A stretch of DNA of 64,000 nt from Pseudomonas sp. RIT288 (GCF_000631985.1 NZ_JFYN01000041.1:1-64000), one strand, 5' to 3'. Counted from the stretch's first letter, positions 24,948 through 34,415 are shown. Notes: generated by a model not told the origin, from the sequence alone. Numbers and translations are program-made.

Positions 24948-25739
24948 TCACTGAGCGTTCAGAAACGCCAACACACGATCACTGAAAGCGGCACCCGCCT
25001 GCACGTTGGACAGGTGCGCGGCATGGAACTCGGCGTACTCGGCGCCGCGCACATGCTCTTGAATGAAATGCCCGCCGGATGGCGGCGTCACCGCATCTTC
25101 GGTCCCTGCGATGACCAGCAGCGGCAGGTTGATCGAGGCCAGTTGCTCACGGAAATCGGCATCGCGCACTGCCGCGCAATTGGCTGCATAGCCTTCAGGC
25201 GAAGTCGCCGCGAGCATGTCGGTGATGTTCTTCGCCGCCGCCGGATTGGCCGCGGAAAAATCAGGTGTGAACCAACGGGCAATCGACGCGTCACGCAGTG
25301 CGACCATCGCTGCCGGGCCATCACGCAGCACGGTTTCGATGCGCGGGTTCCACACCGATGGATCGCCGATTTTCGCGGCGGTGTTGCACACGATCAGTTT
25401 GTGCAGACGATGACCGGCATTGATCCCCAGCCACTGACCGATCAGCCCGCCCATCGACAGTCCGCAGAAATGCGCACGCTTGATGTGCAGCGCATCCAGC
25501 AGACCCAGCACGTCGCGTCCCAGTTGCTCGATGCTGTACGGCCCCGGCGTCACCAACGACTGGCCGTGACCACGGGTGTCGAAACGCAGCACCCGCAAGT
25601 GCTCGGTGAACGCTGGTATCTGAGCGTCCCACATGTGCAGGTCGGTGCCCAGCGAGTTGGACAGCACCAGTACCGGCGCATCGACCGGCCCATCCAATTG
25701 ATAGTGCAGTTCGCCATCGGCGAGTTGAACGAAAGCCAC
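24948..25739 (-). CDS. pcaD: 3-Oxoadipate enol-lactonase PcaD
   Basis: The 263-residue alpha/beta hydrolase opens 3-oxoadipate enol-lactone to 3-oxoadipate. The nucleophile elbow is GLSMGG (Ser95), the acid is in IAGTEDAVTPP and the late His is in HAAHLSNVQA. The start is GTG at 25739, with GGAGAG nearby. It is a separate protein, not the PcaDC (PcaL) fusion seen in some bacteria. pcaB lies 12 bp upstream. Confidence 0.94.
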   Translation of the reverse strand: MAFVQLADGELHYQLDGPVDAPVLVLSNSLGTDLHMWDAQIPAFTEHLRVLRFDTRGHGQSLVTPGPYSIEQLGRDVLGLLDALHIKRAHFCGLSMGGLIGQWLGINAGHRLHKLIVCNTAAKIGDPSVWNPRIETVLRDGPAAMVALRDASIARWFTPDFSAANPAAAKNITDMLAATSPEGYAANCAAVRDADFREQLASINLPLLVIAGTEDAVTPPSGGHFIQEHVRGAEYAEFHAAHLSNVQAGAAFSDRVLAFLNAQ

Positions 25740-25751
25740 AGCCCTCTCCTT

Positions 25752-27116
25752 TCAGACAGACAATGCGTTGTGTTCGGCCACTGCGCGCTCGACCCAGGCT
25801 TGCGCCTGGCCGAGGTAATGCGCGGGGTCGAGCAGATGATCCAGTTCGGTGCTGCTCAGTTCGGCGGTCACTTGCGGCTCGTCGCCGAGTACCGCACGCA
25901 GGTGGCGCTGTTCGGCCACCGCACGTTTGCAGCATTGTTCGAGCAGGTGATGCGCGGTGTCGCGACCGACCCGTTGCGCGAGGACGATGCTCACCGCTTC
26001 GGCCAGCACCAGCCCTTGGGTCAATTGGAGATTGCGCGCCATGCGCTCGGCATCGACTTCCAGGCCATCGGCCAGCAGGCGCGCCTGTTGCAGCGCACCG
26101 GACACCAGGCAGCAGATGTCCGGCAGGGTTTCCCATTCGGCATGCCACAGACCGAGACTGCGTTCGTGCTCCTGCGGCATGGCGCTGAACAGCGTCGAGA
26201 CCAGCCCCGGCACCCGGGTCGCCGCGCCGATCAATACCGCCGCGCCCACCGGATTGCGCTTGTGCGGCATGGTCGACGAACCGCCCTTGCCCGGCGCCGA
26301 CGGCTCGAACACTTCCGCCGCTTCGGTCTGCATCAACAGACTGACGTCGCGCCCGAGTTTGCCCAGGCTGCCGGCGATCAAACCGAGTACCGCGCCGAAC
26401 TCGACGATGCGATCCCGCTGGGTGTGCCAAGGTTGTTCAGGCAGGCTCAGTTGCAGCTCTTCGGCCAGCGCCTGGGCGATCGGCAGCGCTTGCTCGCCGA
26501 GCGCCGCGAGGGTGCCGGAAGCGCCGCCGAATTGCAGCACCAGCAGCCGTGGCTTGAGTTCGCGCAGACGCTGACGGCTGCGGGTCACCGCGCCGAGCCA
26601 TCCGGCGATCTTCATCCCGAGGGTGACGGGCGTGGCGTGCTGCAGCCAGGTGCGCCCGGCCAGTGGCGTCGCCGCATGACGTTTGGCCTGGGTGGCGAGC
26701 GAATCGGCAAGCGCTGCCAAGTCGCTTTCAATCAGTTGTAGCGCCTGACGCAATTGCAGGACCAGCCCGGAATCCATCACATCCTGACTGGTAGCGCCCA
26801 GGTGCACATAGCGCTCGGCCTCGGCACTGCTTGCGGCGATCTGCTTGCCCAACGCCTTGACCAGTGGGATCGCCGAGTTACCGGCCGTGGCAATCGCCTC
26901 GCCCAGCGCCGCGAAGTCATACAGACCGGCATTGCAGGCGGCGGCAATCGGCGCAACGGCAGACGCCGGAATCACCCCGACGCGCGCTTCGGCCCGAGCC
27001 AGTGCCGCTTCGAAATCGAGCATTGCCTGCACTCGGCCCTGATCGCAGAACACGTCGCGCATGTCGCGGGCAGTGAAGTAGGCATCGAACAATTGATTGC
27101 CCGGTCGCTGAGTCAT
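25752..27116 (-). CDS. pcaB: 3-Carboxy-cis,cis-muconate cycloisomerase PcaB
   Basis: The 454-residue enzyme of the fumarase/adenylosuccinate-lyase superfamily cyclises 3-carboxymuconate to 4-carboxymuconolactone. The superfamily signature GSSTMPHKRNPVG is intact, as are HLGATSQDVMDSGLVLQL and LAGRTWLQHATPVTLG. The ATG at 27116 (MTQRPGNQLFDAYF) is preferred over an upstream in-frame start. It lies 46 bp after pcaT and 12 bp before pcaD. Confidence 0.95.
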   Translation of the reverse strand: MTQRPGNQLFDAYFTARDMRDVFCDQGRVQAMLDFEAALARAEARVGVIPASAVAPIAAACNAGLYDFAALGEAIATAGNSAIPLVKALGKQIAASSAEAERYVHLGATSQDVMDSGLVLQLRQALQLIESDLAALADSLATQAKRHAATPLAGRTWLQHATPVTLGMKIAGWLGAVTRSRQRLRELKPRLLVLQFGGASGTLAALGEQALPIAQALAEELQLSLPEQPWHTQRDRIVEFGAVLGLIAGSLGKLGRDVSLLMQTEAAEVFEPSAPGKGGSSTMPHKRNPVGAAVLIGAATRVPGLVSTLFSAMPQEHERSLGLWHAEWETLPDICCLVSGALQQARLLADGLEVDAERMARNLQLTQGLVLAEAVSIVLAQRVGRDTAHHLLEQCCKRAVAEQRHLRAVLGDEPQVTAELSSTELDHLLDPAHYLGQAQAWVERAVAEHNALSV

Positions 27117-27162
27117 AAACAGTCCTTGCCGGCGCGGGCCAATGCGGCCCGCGCACATCGGT

Positions 27163-28458
27163 TTACAGATCGTGGTGCAAGTACGCCGCCTGTTTCGGCA
27201 GGCGCAAGCTGAACAGGAACGCCACCGCCATCATCACCGTGACGTACCAGTAGAACGCGTTTTCCATGCCCCCGGCTTTCAGGCTCAGGGCCACGTATTC
27301 CGCCGAACCGCCGAAGATCGCATTGGCCACCGCATAGGCCATACCGACACCGAGGGCGCGGACTTCCGGCGGGAACATTTCGGCCTTCACCAGGCCGCTG
27401 ATCGAGGTGTAGAAACTGACGATTGCCAGCGCCACGGTGATCAGCACAAAGGCCAGAATCGGGCTGCTGATGCTTTTCAGGCTCAGCAGGATCGGCACGG
27501 TGAACAGCGTGCCGAGCGCGCCGAACCAGAGCATCGAATTACGTCGGCCGATCTTGTCGGCAAGCATGCCGAACAGCGGCTGCATGCACATATACAGGAA
27601 CAGCGCGCCGGTCATGATGTAGCTGGCAGTCTTGGCGTGCATGCCGGCAGTGTTCACCAGGTACTTCTGCATATACGTGGTGAAGGTGTAGAAAATCAGC
27701 GAGCCACCGGCGGTGTAACCGAGCACGGTGATGAACGCGGCCTTGTGATCACGGAACAGCGCGCGGATGCTGCCGGCGTCCTTGTTCTCGCGCATTTCCT
27801 TGCTGGTGGTTTCTTTCAGGGAGCGACGCAGGAACAGCGAAATCACCGCCGCCACCGCACCGACCACAAAAGGAATCCGCCAGCCGTAAGCACGCAGTTC
27901 ATCTTCACTGAGGAACTGTTGCAGGATCACCACCAGCGACACCGCCAGCAGTTGCCCGCCAATCAGGGTCACGTACTGGAACGAGGCAAAAAAGCCGCGC
28001 TGGCCCTTGAGCGCGACTTCGCTCATGTAGGTTGCGGTGGTGCCGTACTCGCCGCCGACCGACAAGCCTTGCAGCAAGCGTGCAAACAACAGCAGGACTG
28101 GCGCCCAGACGCCAATGTCCTTGTAGGTCGGCAGGCAGGCGATCAGCAGCGAGCCGAAGCACATCATCAGAATCGAGATGAGCATTGAATTCTTGCGCCC
28201 GTGCTTGTCCGCCACCCGGCCAAAAATCCAGCCGCCAATCGGGCGCATCAGGAACCCGGCAGCGAACACCCCGGCCGTGTTGACCAGTTGCACCGTCGGG
28301 TTGTCGGAGGGGAAAAACGCCGGAGCGAAATAGATCGCGCAGAAGGCATAGACATAGAAGTCGAACCATTCGACGAGGTTGCCGGACGAGGCACCGACAA
28401 TGGCGAAGATGCGCTTGCTGCGCTCCTCGCCGGTGTAATGAGCGGTGGTAGTGGTCAT
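27163..28458 (-). CDS. pcaT: MHS-family dicarboxylate transporter PcaT
   Basis: The 431-residue carrier has the metabolite:proton symporter signature: VEWFDFYVYAF in helix 1, FLMRPIGGWIFGRVADKHGR between helices 2 and 3, and LLLFARLLQGLSVGGEYG in helix 4. Twelve helices are predicted by eye. In P. putida the gene in this position encodes the beta-ketoadipate transporter PcaT, and it sits here between pcaG and pcaB. An alpha-ketoglutarate or other dicarboxylate substrate is the alternative. Confidence 0.9.
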   Translation of the reverse strand: MTTTTAHYTGEERSKRIFAIVGASSGNLVEWFDFYVYAFCAIYFAPAFFPSDNPTVQLVNTAGVFAAGFLMRPIGGWIFGRVADKHGRKNSMLISILMMCFGSLLIACLPTYKDIGVWAPVLLLFARLLQGLSVGGEYGTTATYMSEVALKGQRGFFASFQYVTLIGGQLLAVSLVVILQQFLSEDELRAYGWRIPFVVGAVAAVISLFLRRSLKETTSKEMRENKDAGSIRALFRDHKAAFITVLGYTAGGSLIFYTFTTYMQKYLVNTAGMHAKTASYIMTGALFLYMCMQPLFGMLADKIGRRNSMLWFGALGTLFTVPILLSLKSISSPILAFVLITVALAIVSFYTSISGLVKAEMFPPEVRALGVGMAYAVANAIFGGSAEYVALSLKAGGMENAFYWYVTVMMAVAFLFSLRLPKQAAYLHHDL

Positions 28459-28544
28459 TGTTTTTTACTCTGAAGGGACAGGTGAGAGTCTAGACACACT
28501 TCGCAACAATCCCGTTCCACAGTTCCATCTGCAACACAGTTCTC

Positions 28545-28641
28545 CCCCTGTGGGAGCGAGCCTGCTCGCGAAGAGGAGGTGTCAGACGACATTTATCCTG
28601 GCTGACCCACCGCTTTCGCGAGCAGGCTCGCTCCTACAGGG
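28545..28641. repeat. REP doublet, GTGGGAGCGAGC family
   Basis: GGGAGCGAGCCTGCTCGCGAA and its complement (CGCGAGCAGGCTCGCTCC) flank a roughly 50-bp centre between pcaG and pcaT. This is a second REP family, different from the GATCGCAG units elsewhere. It interrupts the pca gene block and could weaken or process a pcaG-pcaT transcript. Confidence 0.88.
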
Positions 28642-28655
28642 TTTTGGGGTGTACT

Positions 28656-29222
28656 TCAGTAATCGAAGAACACCGTCTCAGCCTCAGTGCCCTGCAAAAT
28701 CACATTCCACTGATAAACCCCCGCCGCATCCGGCTTCGCCAGCAACGTAGCGCGACGCTCGGCCGGCACACACTCCAGCAGCGGATCATTGACGTTCGCC
28801 GGCTCGCCCTCAAAGTAGATCCGCGTCAGCAAGTGCTTGACCAGGCCACGGGCAAACACCAGCACCACCAGATGCGGCGCCTGGGTCGAGCCCTTCAGGC
28901 CTTCGACCGTGCCCGGTTTGATCGTGGTGAAACGGAAGCGCCCTTCGGCGTCCACCGGCACCCGGCCGAAACCTTCGAAATGCGGGTCCAGCGGTTTGTC
29001 CTGCTCGTCTTCCGGGTGCGCGTACTTGCCGGCGGCGTTGGCCTGCCAGACTTCGAGCATCGCGTCGTTGACCACATCGCCGTTGCCGTCAACAACCTGG
29101 CCGGTGATCGCCACGCGCTCGCCGAGGGTTTGTTCGACCGTGAGGTTTTCGCGGTTCAGCCAGGTCAGGCCGATGTGGTAGTACGGCCCGACGGTGTGGG
29201 ACGTGGTGGCAGTCAGCGTCAT
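28656..29222 (-). CDS. pcaG: Protocatechuate 3,4-dioxygenase alpha subunit PcaG
   Basis: The 188-residue protein is the alpha chain of the intradiol ring-cleavage dioxygenase. It begins TLTATTSHTVGPYYHIGL and has the family pattern DAMLEVWQANAAGKYAHP and FRFTTIKPGTV, but not the paired His ligands seen in PcaH, as expected for the non-catalytic chain. The ATG at 29222 follows the pcaH TAA after a single base, so the chains are translated in step. A longer frame to 29255 lies inside pcaH and is not used. Confidence 0.95.
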   Translation of the reverse strand: MTLTATTSHTVGPYYHIGLTWLNRENLTVEQTLGERVAITGQVVDGNGDVVNDAMLEVWQANAAGKYAHPEDEQDKPLDPHFEGFGRVPVDAEGRFRFTTIKPGTVEGLKGSTQAPHLVVLVFARGLVKHLLTRIYFEGEPANVNDPLLECVPAERRATLLAKPDAAGVYQWNVILQGTEAETVFFDY

Positions 29223-29223
29223 C

Positions 29224-29928
29224 TTATTTCTCCATCGGCGTGGCGTCGCGGCCACGCAAGACGATATCCCAGCGATAGCCGAGGGCGTAGGACGGAATGG
29301 TTTTTTCCAGATCGAAAGCGGCGATCAGACGTTCCTTCGCAGAGGTGTCCGGCACGCAGTTGTAGATCGGGTCGTAGGCCAGCAGCGGGTCGCCGGGAAA
29401 GTACATCTGCGTCACCAGACGGGTGAGGATGCTCGGCCCGAACAGCGAGAAATGGATGTGCGCCGGACGCCACGCGTTGTGGTGGTTGCCCCACGGATAG
29501 GCGCCGGGCTTGATGGTCTGGAACTGATACCAGCCGTCGGCGTCGGTCACGGTGCGGCCGGTGCCGGTGAAGTTCGGGTCCAGCGGTGCGTCGTGCAGGT
29601 CACGTTTGTGGTTGTAGCGGCCGGCGGCGTTGGCCTGCCAGATCTCCACCAGAATTCCCGGCACCGGCAGACCGTTTTCGTCGAGCACACGGCCGTGAAT
29701 GATGATGCGCTCGCCCAACGGCTCGCCGTCGTGCTGGGCGGTCAGGTCGTTGTCCTTCTCGGCGACGCGTTCGGCACCGATGGTCGGGCCGGTGATCTCC
29801 GACAACGAATGCGGCAGAAACACCAACGGCTTGGATGGCGAGCGCAGGTTGGTGGATTGATACGTCGGGTGCAGGTATTCAGGCTGGGTGCCTTCCTGCG
29901 GACGACGGTAGCCAGGCTTGTCAGTCAT
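29224..29928 (-). CDS. pcaH: Protocatechuate 3,4-dioxygenase beta subunit PcaH
   Basis: The 234-residue beta chain carries the active-site iron and opens protocatechuate between the two hydroxyls to give 3-carboxymuconate. All four iron ligands are visible: Tyr105 (GRYNHK), Tyr144 (GAYPWG), and His157 and His159 (RPAHIHFS). The intradiol signature region VPGILVEIWQANAAGRYNH is intact. pcaF ends 37 bp upstream. The enzyme is therefore complete with PcaG, encoded next to it. Confidence 0.96.
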   Translation of the reverse strand: MTDKPGYRRPQEGTQPEYLHPTYQSTNLRSPSKPLVFLPHSLSEITGPTIGAERVAEKDNDLTAQHDGEPLGERIIIHGRVLDENGLPVPGILVEIWQANAAGRYNHKRDLHDAPLDPNFTGTGRTVTDADGWYQFQTIKPGAYPWGNHHNAWRPAHIHFSLFGPSILTRLVTQMYFPGDPLLAYDPIYNCVPDTSAKERLIAAFDLEKTIPSYALGYRWDIVLRGRDATPMEK

Positions 29929-29965
29929 TTCGCTTTCCTCTGTTCTTATCAGTCGACGCGCTGCG

Positions 29966-31168
29966 TCAGACGCGTTCGATGGCCAGGGCCAGACCCTGCC
30001 CGACGCCGACGCACATGGTCGCCAGACCTTTCTTGCCGTCGGACTTTTCCAGCTGATGCAACGCGGTCAGCACCAGTCGCGCGCCGCTCATGCCCAGCGG
30101 ATGACCCAAGGCAATCGCGCCACCGTTCGGGTTGACCTGCGGCGCATCGTCGGCCAGCCCCAATTCACGCAGCACCGCCAGGCCCTGGCTGGCAAACGCT
30201 TCGTTGAGTTCGATCACGTCGAAATCGCTGACCGCCACGCCGAGGCGCTCGATCAGTTTGCGCACCGCCGGCACCGGGCCGATGCCCATCACCCGAGGTG
30301 CAACCCCGGCACTGGCCATACCGAGCACTTTGGCGCGGGCAGTCAGACCGTGTTTTTTCACCGCTTGCGCCGAAGCGAGAATCAGCGCGGCAGCACCGTC
30401 GTTGACGCCCGACGCATTGCCGGCGGTGACAGTCTTGTCCGGGCCGTTGACCGGTTTGAGTTTGGTCAGCGCTTCAAGCGTGGTGTCGGCGCGTGGATGT
30501 TCGTCCTGGCTGACCACGGTTTCGCCCTTCTTGTGGGCGATCCGCACTTCGACGATTTCCTCGGCGAAGTAGCCCGCCGCTTGTGCAGCGGCAGTGCGTT
30601 GCTGACTGCGCAAGGCGAAAGCGTCCTGGTCGGCACGCGACACTTTATAGTCGTCGGCGACGTTGTCGGCGGTCTGCGGCATCGCATCGACGCCGTATTG
30701 AGCTTTCATCAACGGGTTGATGAAACGCCAGCCGATGGTGGTGTCTTCCAGTTTCATGTTGCGCGAGAACGCTGCGTCCGCCTTGCCCATCACGAACGGC
30801 GCGCGGGACATCGACTCGACGCCGCCGGCAATCGCCAGCTCCATCTCGCCACTGGCGATGGCGCGAAACGCGGTGCCGATCGCGTCCATGCCCGAAGCGC
30901 AGAGACGGTTGAGGGTCACGCCCGGTACGCTCTCCGGCAGACCCGCCAGCAACAGCGCCATGCGCGCCACGTTGCGGTTGTCTTCGCCGGCCTGGTTGGC
31001 GCAGCCGAGGAACACTTCGTCGATTGCATTCCAGTCCACCGAGGGATTGCGTTCCATCAGCGCCTTGATCGGCACAGCGGCCAGGTCATCGGCGCGTACG
31101 GCGGACAAACCACCGCCGAACCGGCCGATGGGGGTACGAATCGCGTCGCAGATATACACGTCACGCAT
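29966..31168 (-). CDS. pcaF: 3-Oxoadipyl-CoA thiolase PcaF
   Basis: The 400-residue thiolase splits 3-oxoadipyl-CoA with CoA into succinyl-CoA and acetyl-CoA, the last step of the pathway. It has the acyl-enzyme Cys90 (NRLCASG), the GHPLGMSGAR His motif and the final TMCVGVGQG Cys motif. Two ATGs stand in tandem; the second (31168) has better spacing from GGAGAAG and gives the usual 400 residues. It overlaps the pcaJ stop by one base. Confidence 0.95.
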   Translation of the reverse strand: MRDVYICDAIRTPIGRFGGGLSAVRADDLAAVPIKALMERNPSVDWNAIDEVFLGCANQAGEDNRNVARMALLLAGLPESVPGVTLNRLCASGMDAIGTAFRAIASGEMELAIAGGVESMSRAPFVMGKADAAFSRNMKLEDTTIGWRFINPLMKAQYGVDAMPQTADNVADDYKVSRADQDAFALRSQQRTAAAQAAGYFAEEIVEVRIAHKKGETVVSQDEHPRADTTLEALTKLKPVNGPDKTVTAGNASGVNDGAAALILASAQAVKKHGLTARAKVLGMASAGVAPRVMGIGPVPAVRKLIERLGVAVSDFDVIELNEAFASQGLAVLRELGLADDAPQVNPNGGAIALGHPLGMSGARLVLTALHQLEKSDGKKGLATMCVGVGQGLALAIERV

Positions 31169-31947
31169 CATGCTTCTCCCGGTGCCTGGCCGTGGGCGGC
31201 GGCGGTGCGCGCTTCGAGATCGCGCAGTGCAGTCAGTTCGACCTCGGTCGGTGCAGCCGTGGTTTCAACGTTGTCGGCAAAGCGGATCGCCCAGCCGGTG
31301 GCGGCAACCACTTGCTCGCGGGTCACGCCCGGGTGCAGGGCGGTGACCACGAATTCGTGGGTGCCCTGCTCCGGTTCCATGATGCACAGGTCGGTGATGA
31401 TCCCGACCGGGCCAGCACCCGGCAGGCCCAGACGCTTGCGCGAATCGCCACCCTCGCCATGACCGACCGAGGTAATGAAGTCGAGCTTGTCGACGAACGA
31501 ACGCGCCGACTGCTTGAGGATGATCAACACGCTCTTCGCCGAACCGGCGATCTCCGGCGCGCCACCGGCACCCGGCAAACGCACTTTCGGCGCGTGGTAA
31601 TCGCCGACCACGGTGGTGTTGATGTTGCCGAAACGGTCGACCTGCGCGGCGCCGAGAAACCCGACGTCGATGCGCCCACCCTGCAGCCAATAGCGAAAAA
31701 TCTCACCGGTCGGTACCACGGTGTCGGCGGTCTCCGCCAGCTCACCATCACCGATCGACAGCGGCAGCACGCTAGGCTTGGCGCCAATCGGGCCCGATTC
31801 ATAGATCAGCACCACGTCCGGCGACGAAGTCAGGCGCGCGAGGTTGGCGGCTTTCGACGGCAGGCCGATGCCGACGAAGCACACCGAGCCGTTCTTCAGG
31901 CGACGGGCCGCAGCGACGGTCATCATTTCATTGGTGGTGTAAGTCAT
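31168..31947 (-). CDS. pcaJ: 3-Oxoadipate CoA-transferase subunit B
   Basis: The 259-residue subunit pairs with PcaI to transfer CoA from succinyl-CoA to 3-oxoadipate. The region around LIYESGPIGAKPSVLPL should hold the catalytic Glu. It is larger than the classical P. putida PcaJ (about 213 residues) and resembles the glutaconate-CoA-transferase-like CatJ of Pseudomonas sp. B13. The gene context makes 3-oxoadipate the natural substrate. Start and stop codons overlap those of pcaI and pcaF by one base each. Confidence 0.88.
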   Translation of the reverse strand: MTYTTNEMMTVAAARRLKNGSVCFVGIGLPSKAANLARLTSSPDVVLIYESGPIGAKPSVLPLSIGDGELAETADTVVPTGEIFRYWLQGGRIDVGFLGAAQVDRFGNINTTVVGDYHAPKVRLPGAGGAPEIAGSAKSVLIILKQSARSFVDKLDFITSVGHGEGGDSRKRLGLPGAGPVGIITDLCIMEPEQGTHEFVVTALHPGVTREQVVAATGWAIRFADNVETTAAPTEVELTALRDLEARTAAAHGQAPGEA

Positions 31948-32804
31948 TACTTGGCCTCCGAAGCAGCGGCCAACTTGGCCTGGAACTCGCTGAAGTCAGC
32001 GCAGCCATGGATGTATTCGTTGATCCACGCGGTAAACGTCTCACGGTCGCGGGCGATCGGATCCCACGCCTGATAGAAACGATTGTCGCGTTCGGTGTAA
32101 CCGTGAGCGTAGGACGGATGCGCGCCGCCGGGTACGTGGCAAACCGCGCTCAAGGCCCAGGTCGGCAGCACGCAAGCGTTCATCGGTGCGTTGAGGTTGT
32201 CGACGATTTCCTCGACGGTGACGATGCAGCGCTTGGCCGCCAGTGCCGCTTCTTTCTGCACCCCGAGAATGCCCCACAACAGCACGTTGCCCTGACGGTC
32301 GGCTTTCTGCGCGTGGATCACGGTCACGTCCGGACGCACCGACGGCACCGCCGCCAACACTTCACCGGTGAACGGGCAGGTCACGGATTTGATCAGCGGG
32401 TTGACCTTCGGCAGGTCGGAACCGGCGTAGGCTCGCAGCACGGCGAACGGCAGGCCGGAAGCGCCGGCGACGTAGGCATTGGCCAGGTCGGCGTGGCTGT
32501 GTTCTTCGATTTCCAGCGCATGCGGCCATTGTTTCTCGACCGCGTCGCGCAGACGGTGCAGCGAACCCACACCCGGATTGCCGCCCCAGGAAAAGATCAG
32601 CTTGCGTGCACAACCGGCACCGATCAGTTGGTCGTAGATCAGGTCAGGCGTCATCCGCACCAGGGTCAGATCTTTCTTGCCCTGACGAATGATTTCATGA
32701 CCTGCCGCCGTAGGGATCAGGTGAGTGAAGCCTTCGAGCGCGACGGTGTCGCCGTCGTTGACGAATTGCTTCACCGCGTCGTGCAGCGAAAGGATCTCAG
32801 CCAT
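31947..32804 (-). CDS. pcaI: 3-Oxoadipate CoA-transferase subunit A
   Basis: The 285-residue subunit shows the CoA-transferase family I patterns: TVALEGFTHLIPTAAGHE near the start and LIFSWGGNPGVGSLHRL in the middle. Like its partner it is of the longer CatI type rather than the roughly 231-residue PcaI type. The ATG at 32804 has GGGAGCCTGCTCC just upstream; a frame reaching 32873 is less likely. It is the first gene of the pcaIJF-HG run and has its own upstream PcaR-like operator at 32906-32937. Confidence 0.88.
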   Translation of the reverse strand: MAEILSLHDAVKQFVNDGDTVALEGFTHLIPTAAGHEIIRQGKKDLTLVRMTPDLIYDQLIGAGCARKLIFSWGGNPGVGSLHRLRDAVEKQWPHALEIEEHSHADLANAYVAGASGLPFAVLRAYAGSDLPKVNPLIKSVTCPFTGEVLAAVPSVRPDVTVIHAQKADRQGNVLLWGILGVQKEAALAAKRCIVTVEEIVDNLNAPMNACVLPTWALSAVCHVPGGAHPSYAHGYTERDNRFYQAWDPIARDRETFTAWINEYIHGCADFSEFQAKLAAASEAK

Positions 32805-32905
32805 GGAGCAGGCTCCCGTTTTTGTAGTGAATCGCCAGTGAGAAAAAGGCGCGAGGTTCAGCGCCGGAGTCACTGCAGATTAAGCCGCTGAAAATCGCCA
32901 AACAA

Positions 32906-32937
32906 TCCGATAATCGACTGAGTGTTCGTTTATCGAA
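32906..32937. promoter_or_regulatory. Candidate PcaR operator upstream of pcaI
   Basis: TCCGATAATCGA, eight bases, then TCGTTTATCGAA. The geometry (12-8-12) and the right arm match the perfect palindrome in front of pcaK at 34676-34707. It lies about 100 bp upstream of pcaI. Confidence 0.65.
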
Positions 32938-32974
32938 CAGATTGTTACCACCCTATCGTTCCGTGTTGATCGCC

Positions 32975-33051
32975 AAAAGATCGCAGCCTTGCGGCAGCTC
33001 CTACCGTTGGAATGCGTCTCCTGCAGGAGCTGCCGCAGGCTGCGATCTTTT
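32975..33051. repeat. REP doublet (REPIN), GATCGCAG family
   Basis: Inverted pair in the gap between pcaK and pcaI, close to the pcaK stop (33069). The left unit has one extra T (CAGCCTTGCGGCAG). Confidence 0.9.
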
Positions 33052-33068
33052 CGGCTTAAACCGCGATA

Positions 33069-34415
33069 TCAGGTCGCATCCGCATGACTGACCATGCCTT
33101 TAATCACCACCGCCGTCGTCGCCAACGCCGCCGGAATCACCAGCGCCGTCAGCACCTGCTCGAAGTTCCAGCCCAGGCCCAGCAACGTCGCGCCCATCCA
33201 CGCCCCGAGAATCGCGCCAAAACGGCCAATCCCGAGCATCCACGAGACCCCGGTCGCGCGCCCCTGGGTCGGATAAAACCGTGCCGCCAATGAAGGCATC
33301 GCCGATTGCGCGCCGTTGACGCACATCCCCGCCACCAAAACCAAAGTCGCGAGCAACGTGATGTTGCCCAGGCTCTGCCCCACCGCGTAGGCAAACACCC
33401 CGGCCAGCAGGTAGAACGTGCCGATGACCTTGTGCGGATTGAAGCGGTCCATCGCCCATCCCACAGCGACCGCACTCAACACCCCGCCGAACTGGAACAA
33501 CGCGCCGATAAACGCCGCCTGCTCCATGCTTGCGCCGCTGTCACGCATCAGGGTCGGCAGCCAACTGGTCAGCAGGTAGACGATGACCAGCCCCATGAAG
33601 TAGGTCAGCCACAGCAGCAAGGTGCCGACGCTGTAGGTGCCGGAGAAAATCACCGCGAACACGTTGCGCGCCTTGACGGTTTTCTGTTCCGGCACACTGA
33701 AACTCGAGGCCTGCGCGACGGCGACCGGATCGATCGGCGACAAGGTCTTGCGTACTTTGTCGGTGCCGCGATTGCGCACCACCAGAAAACGCGCCGACTC
33801 CGGCAGCCAGAACAGCAGCACCACCGCGAGGATCAACGGCAGGATCCCGCCGATCAGCAACAGGCTGTGCCAGCCGAACGCCGGGATCAGTTTCGCCGAA
33901 ATGAAACCGCCGCCGGCCATGCCGAGGTTGAAGCCGCAGAACATGCTGGTCACCAGCAAGGATTTCTTGCGCTCCGGGGTGTATTCCGAGAGCAGCGTGG
34001 TGGCATTGGGCATGCCGGCGCCTAATCCGAGGCCAGTGAGAAAACGCAGCACCAGCAATTGTTCGACATTGGTGCTGTAGGCCGAAGCCAGACTGAAAGC
34101 GCCGAACAGCAGCACCGCGCCAACCAGCACCACTTTGCGCCCGAAGCGGTCAGCCAGTGGGCCGGAACCCAGTGCGCCGAAGACCATGCCGATCAACGCG
34201 GCGCTCATCACCGGGCCGAGGCTGGCGCGGTCGATGCCCCAGTCCTGGGACAGTGCCGGGGCGATAAAACCCATCGCCGCCGTGTCGAGGCCATCGAGAA
34301 ACACAATCAGGAAACACAGGATCACCACCCGCCACTGATAGCGCGAGATCGGTTGGGCATTGATGAAGGTCTGCACGTCGAGGCAGTTACCTACAGCGGA
34401 CTGAGGCTGGTTCAT
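33069..34415 (-). CDS. pcaK: 4-Hydroxybenzoate/protocatechuate transporter PcaK
   Basis: The 448-residue MFS carrier belongs to the aromatic acid:proton symporter family. Helix 1 contains LIVFLDGLDTAAMGFIAPAL with the family Asp residues, and the loop between helices 2 and 3 is GPLADRFGRKVV. P. putida PcaK has the same length. It would bring 4-hydroxybenzoate and protocatechuate into the cell and contribute to chemotaxis toward them. The ATG at 34415 fits the known N terminus. A perfect PcaR-like palindrome lies about 260 bp upstream, just after pcaR. Confidence 0.94.
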   Translation of the reverse strand: MNQPQSAVGNCLDVQTFINAQPISRYQWRVVILCFLIVFLDGLDTAAMGFIAPALSQDWGIDRASLGPVMSAALIGMVFGALGSGPLADRFGRKVVLVGAVLLFGAFSLASAYSTNVEQLLVLRFLTGLGLGAGMPNATTLLSEYTPERKKSLLVTSMFCGFNLGMAGGGFISAKLIPAFGWHSLLLIGGILPLILAVVLLFWLPESARFLVVRNRGTDKVRKTLSPIDPVAVAQASSFSVPEQKTVKARNVFAVIFSGTYSVGTLLLWLTYFMGLVIVYLLTSWLPTLMRDSGASMEQAAFIGALFQFGGVLSAVAVGWAMDRFNPHKVIGTFYLLAGVFAYAVGQSLGNITLLATLVLVAGMCVNGAQSAMPSLAARFYPTQGRATGVSWMLGIGRFGAILGAWMGATLLGLGWNFEQVLTALVIPAALATTAVVIKGMVSHADAT

